Shown in pieces: positions 17,904 through 26,386 of a stretch of DNA of 64,000 bases. The DNA is taken from contig OZ244919.1 of assembly GCA_965221845.1 (NCBI GenBank), positions 1,178,001-1,242,000 on the forward strand. The letters are read 5' to 3'. The first letter of the stretch is position 1, and each line of letters opens with the position of its first letter. The position numbers and the translations under genes were made by a program. This DNA is from JAJEFO01 sp965221845. Its GTDB lineage: Bacteria; Pseudomonadota; Alphaproteobacteria; Rhodobacterales; Rhodobacteraceae. The notes under the pieces were generated by a model. The model searched no databases, had not been told where the DNA came from, and saw only the letters and a list, made by a program, of their open reading frames with translations.

Positions 17904-19192
17904 CTCACCAGCCCAAGCCAGCTGGGGATCGCGAGCGTCAGGCCCGGGAAGATCCCCAGCGTCAGGATGATTCCAAAGATCAGGATCAGGAAGGGCAGCA
18001 GTTCCCTGGACATCTCCAGAATGTCCACGTCGACGATGCTTGAGATCGCAAAAAGGACGTTCCCGACCGGCGGCGTGCACAGGCCGATCATGCAGTTGAC
18101 CATCACCATGATGCCGAAGGTCACCGGATGAATTTCCACTGCCTGCATCATCGGCGCGAAGATCGGGACAAAGAGGATGATGATCACCGAGGGCTCCGTC
18201 CAGAAGCCGAGCATCAGGATGATCAGGTTTATGACGAGTATCGTCAGCAGCGGGCGCCCTTCAAGAAAGCTGAGCCAGCCTTTGACGAGGTTGGGCACGT
18301 CCTCGATCGCGAAGATGAAGCCGACCATTGTCGCCATCGCGATGATCAGCATGAGCTTGCTGGAGTCCTGCGCCGCCGAGGACAGCGATCTCACCACGTC
18401 GCCCGGCGAGAGGGCCCGGAACACAAAGCCGCCCACCAAGAGCGCATAGACGGCGGCGGCGGCGGCGGCCTCGGTGGGGGTCATGACACCGCCCAGCAGC
18501 GTGCCGATGATGAACACCGGCATGAACAGCGCCAGCAGTGCATCGCGCGCGATCACCGTGGCCTCCCTGGGCGCGATCCGGGTCTCGCGCTTGGGGTATC
18601 GGCGCCTGTGCGCCTGGATGGCGACGATCACTGTGCAAACGCCTGCCATCATCGCGCCGGGCACCAGTGCGGCGGCGAACATCGCCGCCACGGAGACATC
18701 CATGATCGAGGCATAGAAGATGATCAGGACGCTGGGCGGGATAATGGGTCCCACCAGGGACGATGCTGCCGTGACGGCCGCGGCAAAGGCGCGGGAATAG
18801 CCCTCTTTCTCCATGTTGGGAATGAAGATCTTGCCCAGCGACGCAACATCGCCCACCGCAACCCCGGTGATGCCCGCGAAAAGAAGGCTTGAGGCGACAT
18901 TCACCTGTGCCAGACCGCCCCGAACGCGCCCCACGACCAGGTTGGCGAACTCCACCAGCCGGTCCGACATGCCGGATCGGTTCATCAAGTCGCCCGCGAT
19001 CAGGAAAAACGGGATCGCGGTCAGGACAAAGTTGTCGAGCCCGTCGAAAATGCGGCTCGGGATCGTGAGCATGAAGGCGTCGATGCCGCTGAACATGAAA
19101 TAGAGCAGGCAGGGCACCGCCATGACCAGCCAGATCGGCGCACCGACAACGATCAAGATCAGGAACAGGGCGAGGAAGAGCTCGATTGACAT
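17900..19192 (-). CDS. dctM: TRAP transporter large permease DctM (second system)
   Basis: A 430-residue DctM-family permease of standard length with 11-13 predicted membrane spans. Family segments are GVAVGDVASLGKIFIPNMEKEGYSR, SSLVGPIIPPSVLIIFYA and GVMTPTEAAA. The ATG at 19192 shares a base with the dctQ stop (TGATG), and the stop overlaps the hydrolase start. A longer open frame reaches 19438 but runs through dctQ coding sequence. It carries solute with Na+ symport together with the DctQ and DctP proteins encoded upstream. Confidence 0.95.
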   Translation of the reverse strand: MSIELFLALFLILIVVGAPIWLVMAVPCLLYFMFSGIDAFMLTIPSRIFDGLDNFVLTAIPFFLIAGDLMNRSGMSDRLVEFANLVVGRVRGGLAQVNVASSLLFAGITGVAVGDVASLGKIFIPNMEKEGYSRAFAAAVTAASSLVGPIIPPSVLIIFYASIMDVSVAAMFAAALVPGAMMAGVCTVIVAIQAHRRRYPKRETRIAPREATVIARDALLALFMPVFIIGTLLGGVMTPTEAAAAAAVYALLVGGFVFRALSPGDVVRSLSSAAQDSSKLMLIIAMATMVGFIFAIEDVPNLVKGWLSFLEGRPLLTILVINLIILMLGFWTEPSVIIILFVPIFAPMMQAVEIHPVTFGIMVMVNCMIGLCTPPVGNVLFAISSIVDVDILEMSRELLPFLILIFGIILTLGIFPGLTLAIPSWLGLVR

Positions 19193-19698
19193 CAGCGACC
19201 CTCGGCACCCTTGGCTTGGAAAGGGCGGGCGAGGCCAACATCCGTCAAGAGATGGCGCGCGAAGGCGACAAAGATCAACGCGGACGCAATGGGCAACACA
19301 AGGTACACCCGATCCAACGTGATCTGCAGCGCCGGAGCGGTCGTGATCTGCACCACGTTCAGATACTCGATGCTCTTCACAAATAGGACGCCGCTGAACA
19401 GCAGCCCGCAGGCCAGGACGGTCAGGCGGCACAGCCATTGCACCGCGGGCGGCATCCGGCTGACAGCAACGTCAACGGCCACATGACCCCTGCGCCAGGT
19501 GACCACCGCGCCCGCCAGCATCGACATCCATATCAGCGAGAAGCGCACCGCCTCTTCCGCCCAAGGCAAAGAGACGCTGAACACGTACCGCATCACGACC
19601 TGCGTTGCCATCACGGCCACCATCAGCGCCAGCAGCGACGCGCAGAGACACGAAACGGCGTCGATGATCGCGCTGAGAGCCCGGTCGATTCTGTCCAT
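19192..19698 (-). CDS. dctQ: TRAP transporter small permease DctQ (second system)
   Basis: A 168-residue four-helix DctQ protein with the family-like VMRYVFSVSLPWAEEAVRF stretch. ATG 19698 is preceded by GGAGGGCGGAGC; an earlier in-frame ATG at 19755 would place the palindrome 19717-19746 inside the coding sequence and lacks a good ribosome site. It joins the DctM subunit in the inner membrane. The 63-base gap to dctP is almost filled by the palindrome. Confidence 0.9.
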   Translation of the reverse strand: MDRIDRALSAIIDAVSCLCASLLALMVAVMATQVVMRYVFSVSLPWAEEAVRFSLIWMSMLAGAVVTWRRGHVAVDVAVSRMPPAVQWLCRLTVLACGLLFSGVLFVKSIEYLNVVQITTAPALQITLDRVYLVLPIASALIFVAFARHLLTDVGLARPFQAKGAEGR

Positions 19699-19716
19699 GC
19701 TCCGCCCTCCGCCCCG

Positions 19717-19746
19717 TGCCGCATGCCGCCCGGGCGGCATGCGGCA
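19717..19746 (-). promoter_or_regulatory. 30-nt perfect palindrome between dctP and dctQ
   Basis: The half-site TGCCGCATGCCGCCC is followed at once by its exact reverse complement. In the operon mRNA it would fold into a very stable hairpin 15 bases after the dctP stop and before the dctQ ribosome site. Such hairpins act as partial terminators or 3'-end stabilisers and raise binding-protein levels over membrane subunits. There is no T-run, so stabilisation is more likely than termination. This role is inferred. Confidence 0.75.
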
Positions 19747-19761
19747 GTCGTTCAACCCGGA

Positions 19762-20781
19762 TTATTGCGAGACGCGCTCAACCTCGGCCAGCACTCCGTC
19801 GACAAGGTCTGCACGGGTGATGTTGTCTTTCAGCCAGGCAATCGCAGGCTCCTTGGTCGCTTCGCGGAACAGGTCCTTCTCCTCGGGCGTCGGCTCGTAG
19901 ATCTCCAGGCCGTAGTCCTTGAGGTAGGCCAGCGACTCTTCCTCATAGCCCAGGATCATCTCCCTGGTCCTGGCCTGGCCGGCAATCGCGCCATCGCGCA
20001 CGACCGCTTGCAGATCCTCGGGAAGCGACGCCACCCAGTCGCTGTTGAACACAGCCGCCGAGATTGCATAGACATGCCCGTCCAGCACCATGTATTTCTG
20101 CACCTCTTCCAGACGCGGAATCCGGAAGGTGTTCACCGGGTTTTCCTGCCCGTCCACGACGCCGGTCTGCAGGGAGGTATAGAGCTCTTTCCAGGCGATC
20201 GGCGTTGGTGACGCACCCAGGTTCTTCACCATCTCCAGGTGCAGTGGAATGTTCTGCACGCGCAGCTTGAGGCCTTTCATGTCCGAGGGCGTTCTGATCG
20301 GACGAACGTTGTTGGTGAAGTGTCTGAAGCCGCCGTTCTCGGACCAGGCAAAGACCTGCAGGCCTGTCGTTTCCGCCATGTCCTGCATCAAGGACTGGCC
20401 GAAGTCGCCGTCAAGCACCTTGTGCGCCACGGAGCGGTCCGCAAACAGGTAGGGGATCGAGAAGACCTGCAGGTTCGGATAGACCTGATTTATGTTGCCG
20501 TCATTGGCATAGGTCATCTCGATCGCGCCCGACTTCACTTGCTCCAGCGCCGCCTGGCCTTTGCCAAGCTGCCCGCCGGGAAAGAGACGCACATCGATTC
20601 GGCCGTCGGAGTTCCGTTCGATGTGCTCTTCCATCGCGAGCAGGCCGGCCCAGGCGGGATGCTCGGGATCTTCCCGATTGGAATACGCAACCTTCAGCGT
20701 GAAATCGGCCGCCGCGGCAGTGATTGCACTCGCAAGCAGCGCGCCCGCGCACATCGCTGCGCCAAATGTCATGTTCCTCAT
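19762..20781 (-). CDS. dctP: TRAP transporter periplasmic binding protein DctP (second system)
   Basis: A 339-residue DctP-family receptor. MRNMTFGAAMCAGALLASAITAAAA is a Sec signal, followed by DFTLKVAYSNREDPEHPAW. The core has GLKLRVQNIPLHLEMVKNLGASPTPIAWKELYTSLQTGVVDGQENP, the strongly conserved TRAP ligand and hinge segment with its Arg. Two adjacent ATGs (20784 and 20781) follow AAGGAGG; 20781 gives the better 7-base spacing. The open frame continues to 20904 but through the operator region. Two inverted repeats upstream (20834-20857, 20879-20895) are candidate operators. DctP of this class binds dicarboxylates and related acids; the ligand is unknown. Confidence 0.93.
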   Translation of the reverse strand: MRNMTFGAAMCAGALLASAITAAAADFTLKVAYSNREDPEHPAWAGLLAMEEHIERNSDGRIDVRLFPGGQLGKGQAALEQVKSGAIEMTYANDGNINQVYPNLQVFSIPYLFADRSVAHKVLDGDFGQSLMQDMAETTGLQVFAWSENGGFRHFTNNVRPIRTPSDMKGLKLRVQNIPLHLEMVKNLGASPTPIAWKELYTSLQTGVVDGQENPVNTFRIPRLEEVQKYMVLDGHVYAISAAVFNSDWVASLPEDLQAVVRDGAIAGQARTREMILGYEEESLAYLKDYGLEIYEPTPEEKDLFREATKEPAIAWLKDNITRADLVDGVLAEVERVSQ

Positions 20782-20833
20782 CATGGTCCTCCTTCCAAGG
20801 TGGCTTGGGCATAAGGATTGCCCTTGCGTCTCC

Positions 20834-20857
20834 ACTTGTCCTGATGTCCGGACAAGT
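20834..20857. promoter_or_regulatory. Inverted repeat upstream of dctP (candidate operator)
   Basis: ACTTGTCC, an 8-base spacer, then GGACAAGT, with TGTCCGGACA as an inner palindrome. It is centred about 65 bases before the dctP start. It probably binds the UTRA GntR regulator encoded at 22076, or covers the promoter. Confidence 0.55.
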
Positions 20858-20878
20858 TCGTGTTTGTATGGATGACCG

Positions 20879-20895
20879 GACAGGTGTAACCTGTC
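20879..20895. promoter_or_regulatory. Inverted repeat GACAGGT-GTA-ACCTGTC (candidate operator)
   Basis: A perfect 7-bp inverted repeat with a 3-base centre. The centre (GTGTAAC) resembles the GTnTAnAC core of HutC-type GntR operators but is not an exact match. It shares the GGACA word with the neighbouring repeat and lies 12 bases from the IS relic end at 20908. Confidence 0.5.
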
Positions 20896-20907
20896 AACAT
20901 GCATCGT

Positions 20908-22031
20908 GGGTTTAGCCCAACTTTCTTGTCAGGCTGCCATGGCCTGATTCGCCTGCCAGGCGAAACCGGGCAGCCGGAGATCCATGGTCAGGGACTTCAG
21001 CGCCGGCATGGCGTTGGCGCTCTCCGGGCGCCGAGTTCCAGGCCGCGCCGTCCACATCCCGGACGCCCGGCATCCGCCCTTCGCGACTCCGCTCCCGACC
21101 TGCATGCCCTGCTCGCGCCACCGGCCGTGCCGCATCCGCCCGGCGTCCCGCACGAAGCGGCGGCGGCACGCCGCGACCTCCGCGAACCTCCGGCAATGCG
21201 CCGCCCCGTCGGGGAGGATCGTTTTCACGGCGCCGGACGATTGTTGCAGAACGTGCCGCATGCCAGGCGCGAAGGCGGCCCTCCGGCGCCGAGGATCTCG
21301 TCGCATGTGCCGCGCATCCATTCGGCCTCGTTTGAGATGACCGCGAGTTCCGCCGCGTCGTGCAGCCCGCGCCGCCGGGCATCCCGGCCCGGCCGCACGA
21401 CGATCGCGAAGCGATCCCGGCGCCCGGACGCCGCGCCGGCGGTCGGGCAGGTCAAGGACCCGCGCTCCCTGTCCTTCACGGCCGCGCCGGTGCAGGGATC
21501 CCGTGCCTCGGCCGCGCGGGTGAACGCGGGCCTTGCCTCCCTGACCTTCGAGGCCACGTCCTCCCGTTTCACCGCCACGCCTTCCGCCCGCATCGGGATC
21601 CCGGTCTCGTCGATGGAAAGATGCATTCGCGGTTCCAATGGCTTGCCGCCCATGACCGCCTTCCGCCCGGACCGGATCTCCCCAACAGGCGCGAGCGCTC
21701 GGCGCTGCAGCGGGACTGCCCTCAGCAGCGCCTCGGGAGTCCCGTCCCCGCAGTCCGCAGCCCAGTGCCGGATGTGGCAGCCCTCGCGCCAGAGAACCGC
21801 CGCCACGCCCTCTTCTCCGAGACCCGCGGGACAACCAGCCGGATGCCGATGCCCATGCTTCCATTCGTTTCGCGTCATGACCCGCCTCCTGCCACTGGCC
21901 TCGGAAAGCGCGCCGCCTGCCGCGCCGCCCGGCGCTTGCGCGGCACGCCTCGCACGACAACGGGCCGCAAAGCGCGGAGGTCGGGAACGTTGGGCCGCGC
22001 CCACGCAACGTGCCTGGATGCACGGGCGCAT
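20908..22031 (-). mobile_element. ISKra4-family relic
   Basis: Begins at 20908 with GGGTTTAGCCCAACTTTC, a likely terminal repeat. On the minus strand it encodes transposase fragments in at least two frames: MHLSIDETGIPMRAEGV (near 21610), EARDPCTGAAVKDRE, ELAVISNEAEWM, then in another frame GMQVGSGVAKGGC and LRLPGFAWQANQAMAA-stop (near 20930). These are family landmarks. The N-terminal half is missing or unrecognisable and the far terminus was not found. The relic separates the second TRAP operon and its operators from the divergent regulator gene. Confidence 0.78.
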
Positions 22032-22067
22032 CAGGCCAGGCCTGTGATCGCAATACCGGAGGTTGGA

Positions 22068-22079
22068 ATGCCGTCATGA
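22068..22079 (+). promoter_or_regulatory. Three-codon upstream ORF overlapping the regulator start
   Basis: GGAGG, five bases, then ATGCCGTCATGA. The stop overlaps the regulator ATG, so translation of the regulator may depend on termination and re-initiation. For the regulator ATG itself the spacing to GGAGG is 13 bases, which is long. Confidence 0.45.
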
Positions 22080-22843
22080 CAAGCGAATTTTGGTCACCGT
22101 TCGACAGGGCACAGCCTAGATACGCTCGCCTCGGGCGCGAGATCGCGGAAGAGATCGATGGCGGAGGGTTTCCGGTAGGCTCCTTGCTGCCGACCGAGGC
22201 GCAGCTGTGCCAGCGCTACGGCGTCAGCCGTCACACTGTTCGGGCCGCTCTGAAAGAGCTGCAATCGGTCGGGCTGGTTACGTCGCATCAGGGCGTCGGA
22301 ACACGGGTTGTGGCGGTCCAGCCCCCCACCGTCTTTCAGGCCACATGGCGGTCCATGTCGGAAATCTGCGACGGGAACAACACGATCTCCTACCGATGCG
22401 TCGGCAGCCGGGTCTGCATGGCTGACGCAGAGCTCGCAAGAAGGCTCGGCTGCACGTCCGGCAGAGCCTTCGCTTGCGTCAGGTTCGTGGCGTCAAGGAC
22501 GGGCGACAAGCAGGGGGAGCCGGTTGGTATCGTTGATGTCTTCATCGATTCCGCCTTCATGGAGATCGCTGGCCAGAAGTTCGTTTCCGAAGCGGAGCTC
22601 ATGGCTGGACTGGAAACGTTCAGCGGCCAGAAGATATGCCGAATTGACCTTTCTTTCAAGATTGAAGCGATCACGGAAGAGAAGGCGCAATGTCTTGGCC
22701 GCTCTGAGGGTGAGGTGCTGACGTCGGTACGCAAGTCTTACTCCTGCACCAGGATCGAGCAAGCCGTGATCTCCAACTCCGTCTGGCTGCCCGGCGAGTT
22801 TGATCTCAGTTACAGTTTCGAGCGGAAAGTGCAGAATATTTGA
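22076..22843 (+). CDS. GntR-family regulator, HutC/UTRA subfamily
   Basis: A 255-residue regulator. The N-terminal GntR winged helix (about 15-80) has GSLLPTEAQLCQRYGVSRHTVRAALKELQSVGLV, followed by a UTRA-type ligand domain with AFACVRFVASR and VDVFIDSAF. The ATG at 22076 is overlapped by the stop of a three-codon frame (ATG CCG TCA TGA, 22068-22079) that holds the only good ribosome site (GGAGG at 22058-22062). It probably regulates the TRAP/serine-hydrolase operon to its left, although an IS relic now lies between. Confidence 0.88.
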   Translation: MTSEFWSPFDRAQPRYARLGREIAEEIDGGGFPVGSLLPTEAQLCQRYGVSRHTVRAALKELQSVGLVTSHQGVGTRVVAVQPPTVFQATWRSMSEICDGNNTISYRCVGSRVCMADAELARRLGCTSGRAFACVRFVASRTGDKQGEPVGIVDVFIDSAFMEIAGQKFVSEAELMAGLETFSGQKICRIDLSFKIEAITEEKAQCLGRSEGEVLTSVRKSYSCTRIEQAVISNSVWLPGEFDLSYSFERKVQNI

Positions 22844-22844
22844 T

Positions 22845-22920
22845 TTGGTTCAAGGATCCCGAACCAGGATCAGGGAAATGCCAATGCACGCTCAACGGGC
22901 GTAGAATCTCCTTGAACCAA
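22845..22920. repeat. 12-bp perfect inverted repeat pair
   Basis: TTGGTTCAAGGA at 22845-22856 and TCCTTGAACCAA at 22909-22920, separated by 52 bases and starting just past the GntR stop. It could be the ends of a tiny non-autonomous element or one end pair of a lost IS. The stem is too widely spaced for a standard terminator. Confidence 0.55.
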
Positions 22921-24012
22921 TGCCATTGGATCGCGCCTTGACGTCCTGCACGTTTCCTTGCCGCCGTGGACAGGCTTCTGGATTCCGACGGTTGCCATTC
23001 ATTCCCGGCTGCGGCCAAAACGGCCTGCGGGACTGGCGGCCGCGAGTCGGTCAGGGGACATATCGACCGGGCCGCCGAACTTCCGCCCCTTAACCGGGAT
23101 CTCTGCATGGAGCGCCGGCGTCCTGCTCCATGGCCGCCTGCTTGCGGCGCGGGCGGCGGCTTCCAAGCCATTGCCGATTGCCGCCGACGCTCCTGGCCTG
23201 TTGAAAGAGGTCCTGACCGAGGCTATCGTCGGTCAGGTGCTGACCGGCTTCCTCAAGGCGAGCATTGATGAACGCTTCAACGGAAAACTGGTGGACTGCA
23301 AGCCGGCTCCGGAGAGCCTCCTGTCCTGCCAAGCGCACCTCCCCGACCGACGCATCCCCCCTCTGGATGCTCCGTGCGGCCATGACGCACGCCAATGCCG
23401 CTGACGGGAGGCACTTGCGGAGCCTGACCCTGGAACGGCGGCAACTGCCGTCGGCCGCCGCCGACAGCCGGGGCGAGCGCCCCGACAACCGGGCCGGCCG
23501 GCGCAGCGGCGAGCATGCCATTCCCTTGGCGCCCGCTCGATGACCCCCCTCGAAGACACCAGGCCCGGAACCGTGTCGCGTGGCCTGACGCCGAACCATT
23601 CGGTCCAGGCCGTTTCGATCGACCGGATTGGCAACCGGGCCATCAATCGGGTCTGTCGTGACGACGCACCCGGGCCGGACACTGGACCGCGCGGTCGCAG
23701 CTGGTCATTCGATGGAGATGCCATCCTGCTGCGCCTGATGGCCGGAGCGAACCGGATCGCGCTCGCGCACCATTTCGACCCCTGCCCTGCAATTCACGCC
23801 CGCCTCGTCGATTCGCTGCAGCACCAGATATCGGCCGTCTGCCGCGACATGCTGGCGCGCCAGCCGCAGCGGTTCCCGCTGGCGGACGATCCCGGCTCAG
23901 GCAGGACGGCAATGGCCGGTTCGGCAAAGGATCTCGCGCACCGCCAGTACGACACATGCGCCGGCAAGAGGCATGCTGCCAACGAATCGCCCTCCGCCCG
24001 GATCAAGGCGGC

Positions 24013-24102
24013 GGGCGCCCAGCCGCATCCGCAGTTGCGAAGGATTCACCAGCTCGCATCCGACGAGCAGGAGGGCGCCCAGCCGCATCCGCAGTTGCGA
24101 AG
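24013..24102. repeat. 30-bp direct repeat, two copies, 60-bp period
   Basis: The block starting GGGCGCCCAGCCGCATCC and ending GCAGTTGCGAAG occurs at 24013-24042 and 24073-24102, identical in all 30 bases, with a 30-base unique stretch between. Each copy holds the palindromes GGGCGCCC and CGCAGTTGCG. The 60-base period is a multiple of three, so it may be an old in-frame duplication. It is not a credible CRISPR (two copies, no cas genes). Confidence 0.8.
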
Positions 24103-24694
24103 CGCCCGCCGCACCGGGACCGAGCACGCGGCACGCGCGGGGGAACGGCGTCACGGGCCGGACCGGAAGGCCCCGTTCCTTCAATCCACGATTCGGGCGC
24201 GGCCTGAATTCCGGCGCAAGGCCTCTCTCTCGACCCCGAAGCGGCATGGTGCGCCGCGCGAGCGGGCTGACGCCCCGCCTGATGAATCACGGTGGCGGAG
24301 CAATGCCGTGCGTCAAAGCGCACGGCCACGCCTCAAGACGCGCGGTCCCGCCGGACATGACCCGGGGCGGCTCGTCCGAAGCCCGGAGGAGTCCCTGTCG
24401 CCAGTCGCGGTCCGCCCGGGATCACGGCCTGCCCGGCCCGGCCAGCCAGGCCCCCACGACCGAAAAGACCCTGCGCTCGGACGCGGCAAGGGCGGAGACC
24501 TGATCCGGATTATGCGAACGCCTCCCTGGACGACCGCCTTTCCTTCCCGCCACCTTTCGCTCGCGGGAAGCTACCGCATCCGCGCACCGGCCGACGTCGC
24601 TGCAGCGGCTGCGGCCGGTGACAGATTGGCCGCAACGATCGCCGATCCGGCGGTGAGGGCCGTCCAACGCGAGCCGAACTGAAGGAGCCGCGGC

Positions 24695-25618
24695 GTGGCA
24701 CTCAAGGCAGCACTCGTCGGTATAGGCATGATTGCCCGGAACCAGCACATTCCGGCGATCGAGGCCAGCGCCGGATTCGAGCTTGTCGCGACGGCCAGCC
24801 GAAACGCCGAGGTGAAGGGCGTTCCGTCGTTTCGCGACCTGGCGACGCTTCTTGAAAGCGTGCCGGAAGTGGATTGCGTTTCGCTGTGCACGCCGCCGGC
24901 GGCACGGCGTTCCGACGCGAGACTGGCCATCGCTGCCGGATGCCACGTGATGATGGAAAGGCCGCCCGGACCCACGCTCGCGGAGGTCGAGGATCTGGCC
25001 GCGCGCGCCAACGAGGCGGGCGTGACCCTGTTTGCATCATGGCACTCGCGCGAGGCCGCCGCCGTGCAAGCGACCAGGGAATGGATGACGAAGAGGCGAG
25101 TCCGGGAAGTGAAAATCGACTGGAAGGAGGACGTCCGGTCCCGGCATCCAGGACAGGACTGGATATGGCGGGCAGGAGGCTTCGGCGTGCTCGATGCCGG
25201 AATCAACGCGCTTTCCATACTGACGGCCATCCATCCGTACGCCCTGGCCGTGTCCGAGGCCAGGCTGTCGGTCCCCGAGAACCGCGAGACGCCGGTGGCG
25301 GCACGGATTCTTCTTCACGACACGGAGGGAACCGAAGTGTCCGCGGGGTTCGACTGGCTGGAGAAAGGATCCCCGAAATGGGACATCAGGATCCTGGCAG
25401 ACGGCAGTGAGGCGCTGCTCTGCTACGGCGGGGCTCGGCTGCCGGTTGACGGAGAGGAGACCATGTCGGGCCCGGACCGGGAATGCCCCGCCCTGTACGA
25501 TCGCCTGGCAGCGCTGATCTCGTCCGGGTCTAGCGACGTTGATCTCTCGCCAATGCGCATCGTGTGCGACGCAATGGCGACGGCGCATCGCAACGTCGCC
25601 CCTGCCTTCGAGTGGTGA
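24695..25618 (+). CDS. gal: Gfo/Idh/MocA-family D-galactose 1-dehydrogenase
   Basis: A 307-residue oxidoreductase starting at GTG 24695 with AAGGAG 7 bases upstream. The N-terminal Rossmann motif is VGIGMIARNQHIPAI, then SLCTPPAARR and CHVMMERPPG, where the family Lys of EKP is replaced by Arg (ERP). The C-terminal half has WKEDVRSRHPGQDWIWRAGGFGVLDAGINALSI, which strongly recalls D-galactose 1-dehydrogenase (galactose to galactonolactone, NAD-linked) of the De Ley-Doudoroff pathway. The ispD start follows by 4 bases. The rest of a galactonate pathway is not adjacent, although KDG-type enzymes lie at 9.6-14.4 kb. Confidence 0.82.
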   Translation: MALKAALVGIGMIARNQHIPAIEASAGFELVATASRNAEVKGVPSFRDLATLLESVPEVDCVSLCTPPAARRSDARLAIAAGCHVMMERPPGPTLAEVEDLAARANEAGVTLFASWHSREAAAVQATREWMTKRRVREVKIDWKEDVRSRHPGQDWIWRAGGFGVLDAGINALSILTAIHPYALAVSEARLSVPENRETPVAARILLHDTEGTEVSAGFDWLEKGSPKWDIRILADGSEALLCYGGARLPVDGEETMSGPDRECPALYDRLAALISSGSSDVDLSPMRIVCDAMATAHRNVAPAFEW

Positions 25619-25622
25619 GGCG

Positions 25623-26312
25623 GTGACCAAGACCGCATTCCTCGTCGTCGCGGCCGGCCGCGGCGTGCGCATCGGCGGCGCCGTTCCGAAGCAATACGTC
25701 GATCTGGGCGGCAAGGCGCTGCTGCGACACACCCTCGAACGCGTTCTCGCCATCCCGGAAACGTCCTGCGCCCTGGTCGTCATCGGCAACGGAGACGACA
25801 AGCTGTATGGCGCGGCCACGGAAGGGATGGATCGGAATCGCCTGCTGGATCCGGTCTCTGGAGGCGAAACCCGCAGCCAGTCCGTCCTGGCGGGCCTTGA
25901 GGCGCTGGCGCCGCTGGCGCCGGACAACGTCCTGGTGCACGATGCGGCCCGGCCGTTCGTGACTCCCGAAGTCATCCGCGGGGTCATCACTGCGCTAGAG
26001 GAGCACGACGGCGCCTTTCCCGCCCTGGCCGTCGTCGACGCGCTCTGGCTGGCGAAGGACGGCGTCGCGGTGGAGGCACGATCGCGGAACGATCTCTGGC
26101 GTGCGCAGACGCCGCAGGGATTCAGGTTCCAGCGCATCCTGGACGCCCACCGGAATTTCCCGGGCGTCGCCGCCGACGATGTCGAAGTGGCCCGTGCCGC
26201 GGGGCTTGACGTGCGGATCGTCGAGGGCTCGGAGGCCAACATCAAGGTCACGATGCCGGACGATCTCGCCAAGGCGCGAATCATGCTCGACGAGTTCTCG
26301 CGTCCTGGCTGA
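25623..26312 (+). CDS. ispD: 2-C-methyl-D-erythritol 4-phosphate cytidylyltransferase
   Basis: A 229-residue IspD, third step of the MEP isoprenoid pathway (MEP plus CTP to CDP-ME). The nucleotide-binding motif AAGRGVRIGGAVPKQY (about 9-24) is present, as are VHDAARPFV (about 105-113) and TPQGFRF (about 162-168). The start is GTG 25623, four bases after the galactose dehydrogenase stop; the frame extends upstream inside that gene but without family homology. Many alphaproteobacteria carry ispF next to or fused to ispD. Here an ISKra4 relic begins about 75 bases downstream and no ispF is in the window. Confidence 0.93.
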   Translation: MTKTAFLVVAAGRGVRIGGAVPKQYVDLGGKALLRHTLERVLAIPETSCALVVIGNGDDKLYGAATEGMDRNRLLDPVSGGETRSQSVLAGLEALAPLAPDNVLVHDAARPFVTPEVIRGVITALEEHDGAFPALAVVDALWLAKDGVAVEARSRNDLWRAQTPQGFRFQRILDAHRNFPGVAADDVEVARAAGLDVRIVEGSEANIKVTMPDDLAKARIMLDEFSRPG

Positions 26313-26386
26313 GGGACGCTCTGCCCCCCCAAACACGCAGGAGGATCAGGAAGACTTCGGCGCGCAAACGACCCCGCCCGGAAGGC

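Larger units (their letters stand above)
22844..24694. other. 1.85-kb degenerate region without recognisable genes
   Basis: Many short overlapping frames on both strands, none with a family I can name. It contains a 12-bp inverted repeat (22845-22856/22909-22920) and a duplicated 30-bp block (24013-24042/24073-24102). The composition and broken frames look like decayed mobile or deleted genes. Confidence 0.5.

Noticed and set aside
20945..22031. Long minus-strand frame through the region as a functional gene
   Set aside because: The transposase landmarks fall in two different frames, so no single frame encodes a working protein.
24013..24102. Two 30-bp repeats with a 30-bp spacer, resembling a CRISPR unit
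   Set aside because: Only two copies, no leader-like AT-rich stretch and no cas genes in the window; reported as a plain direct repeat.
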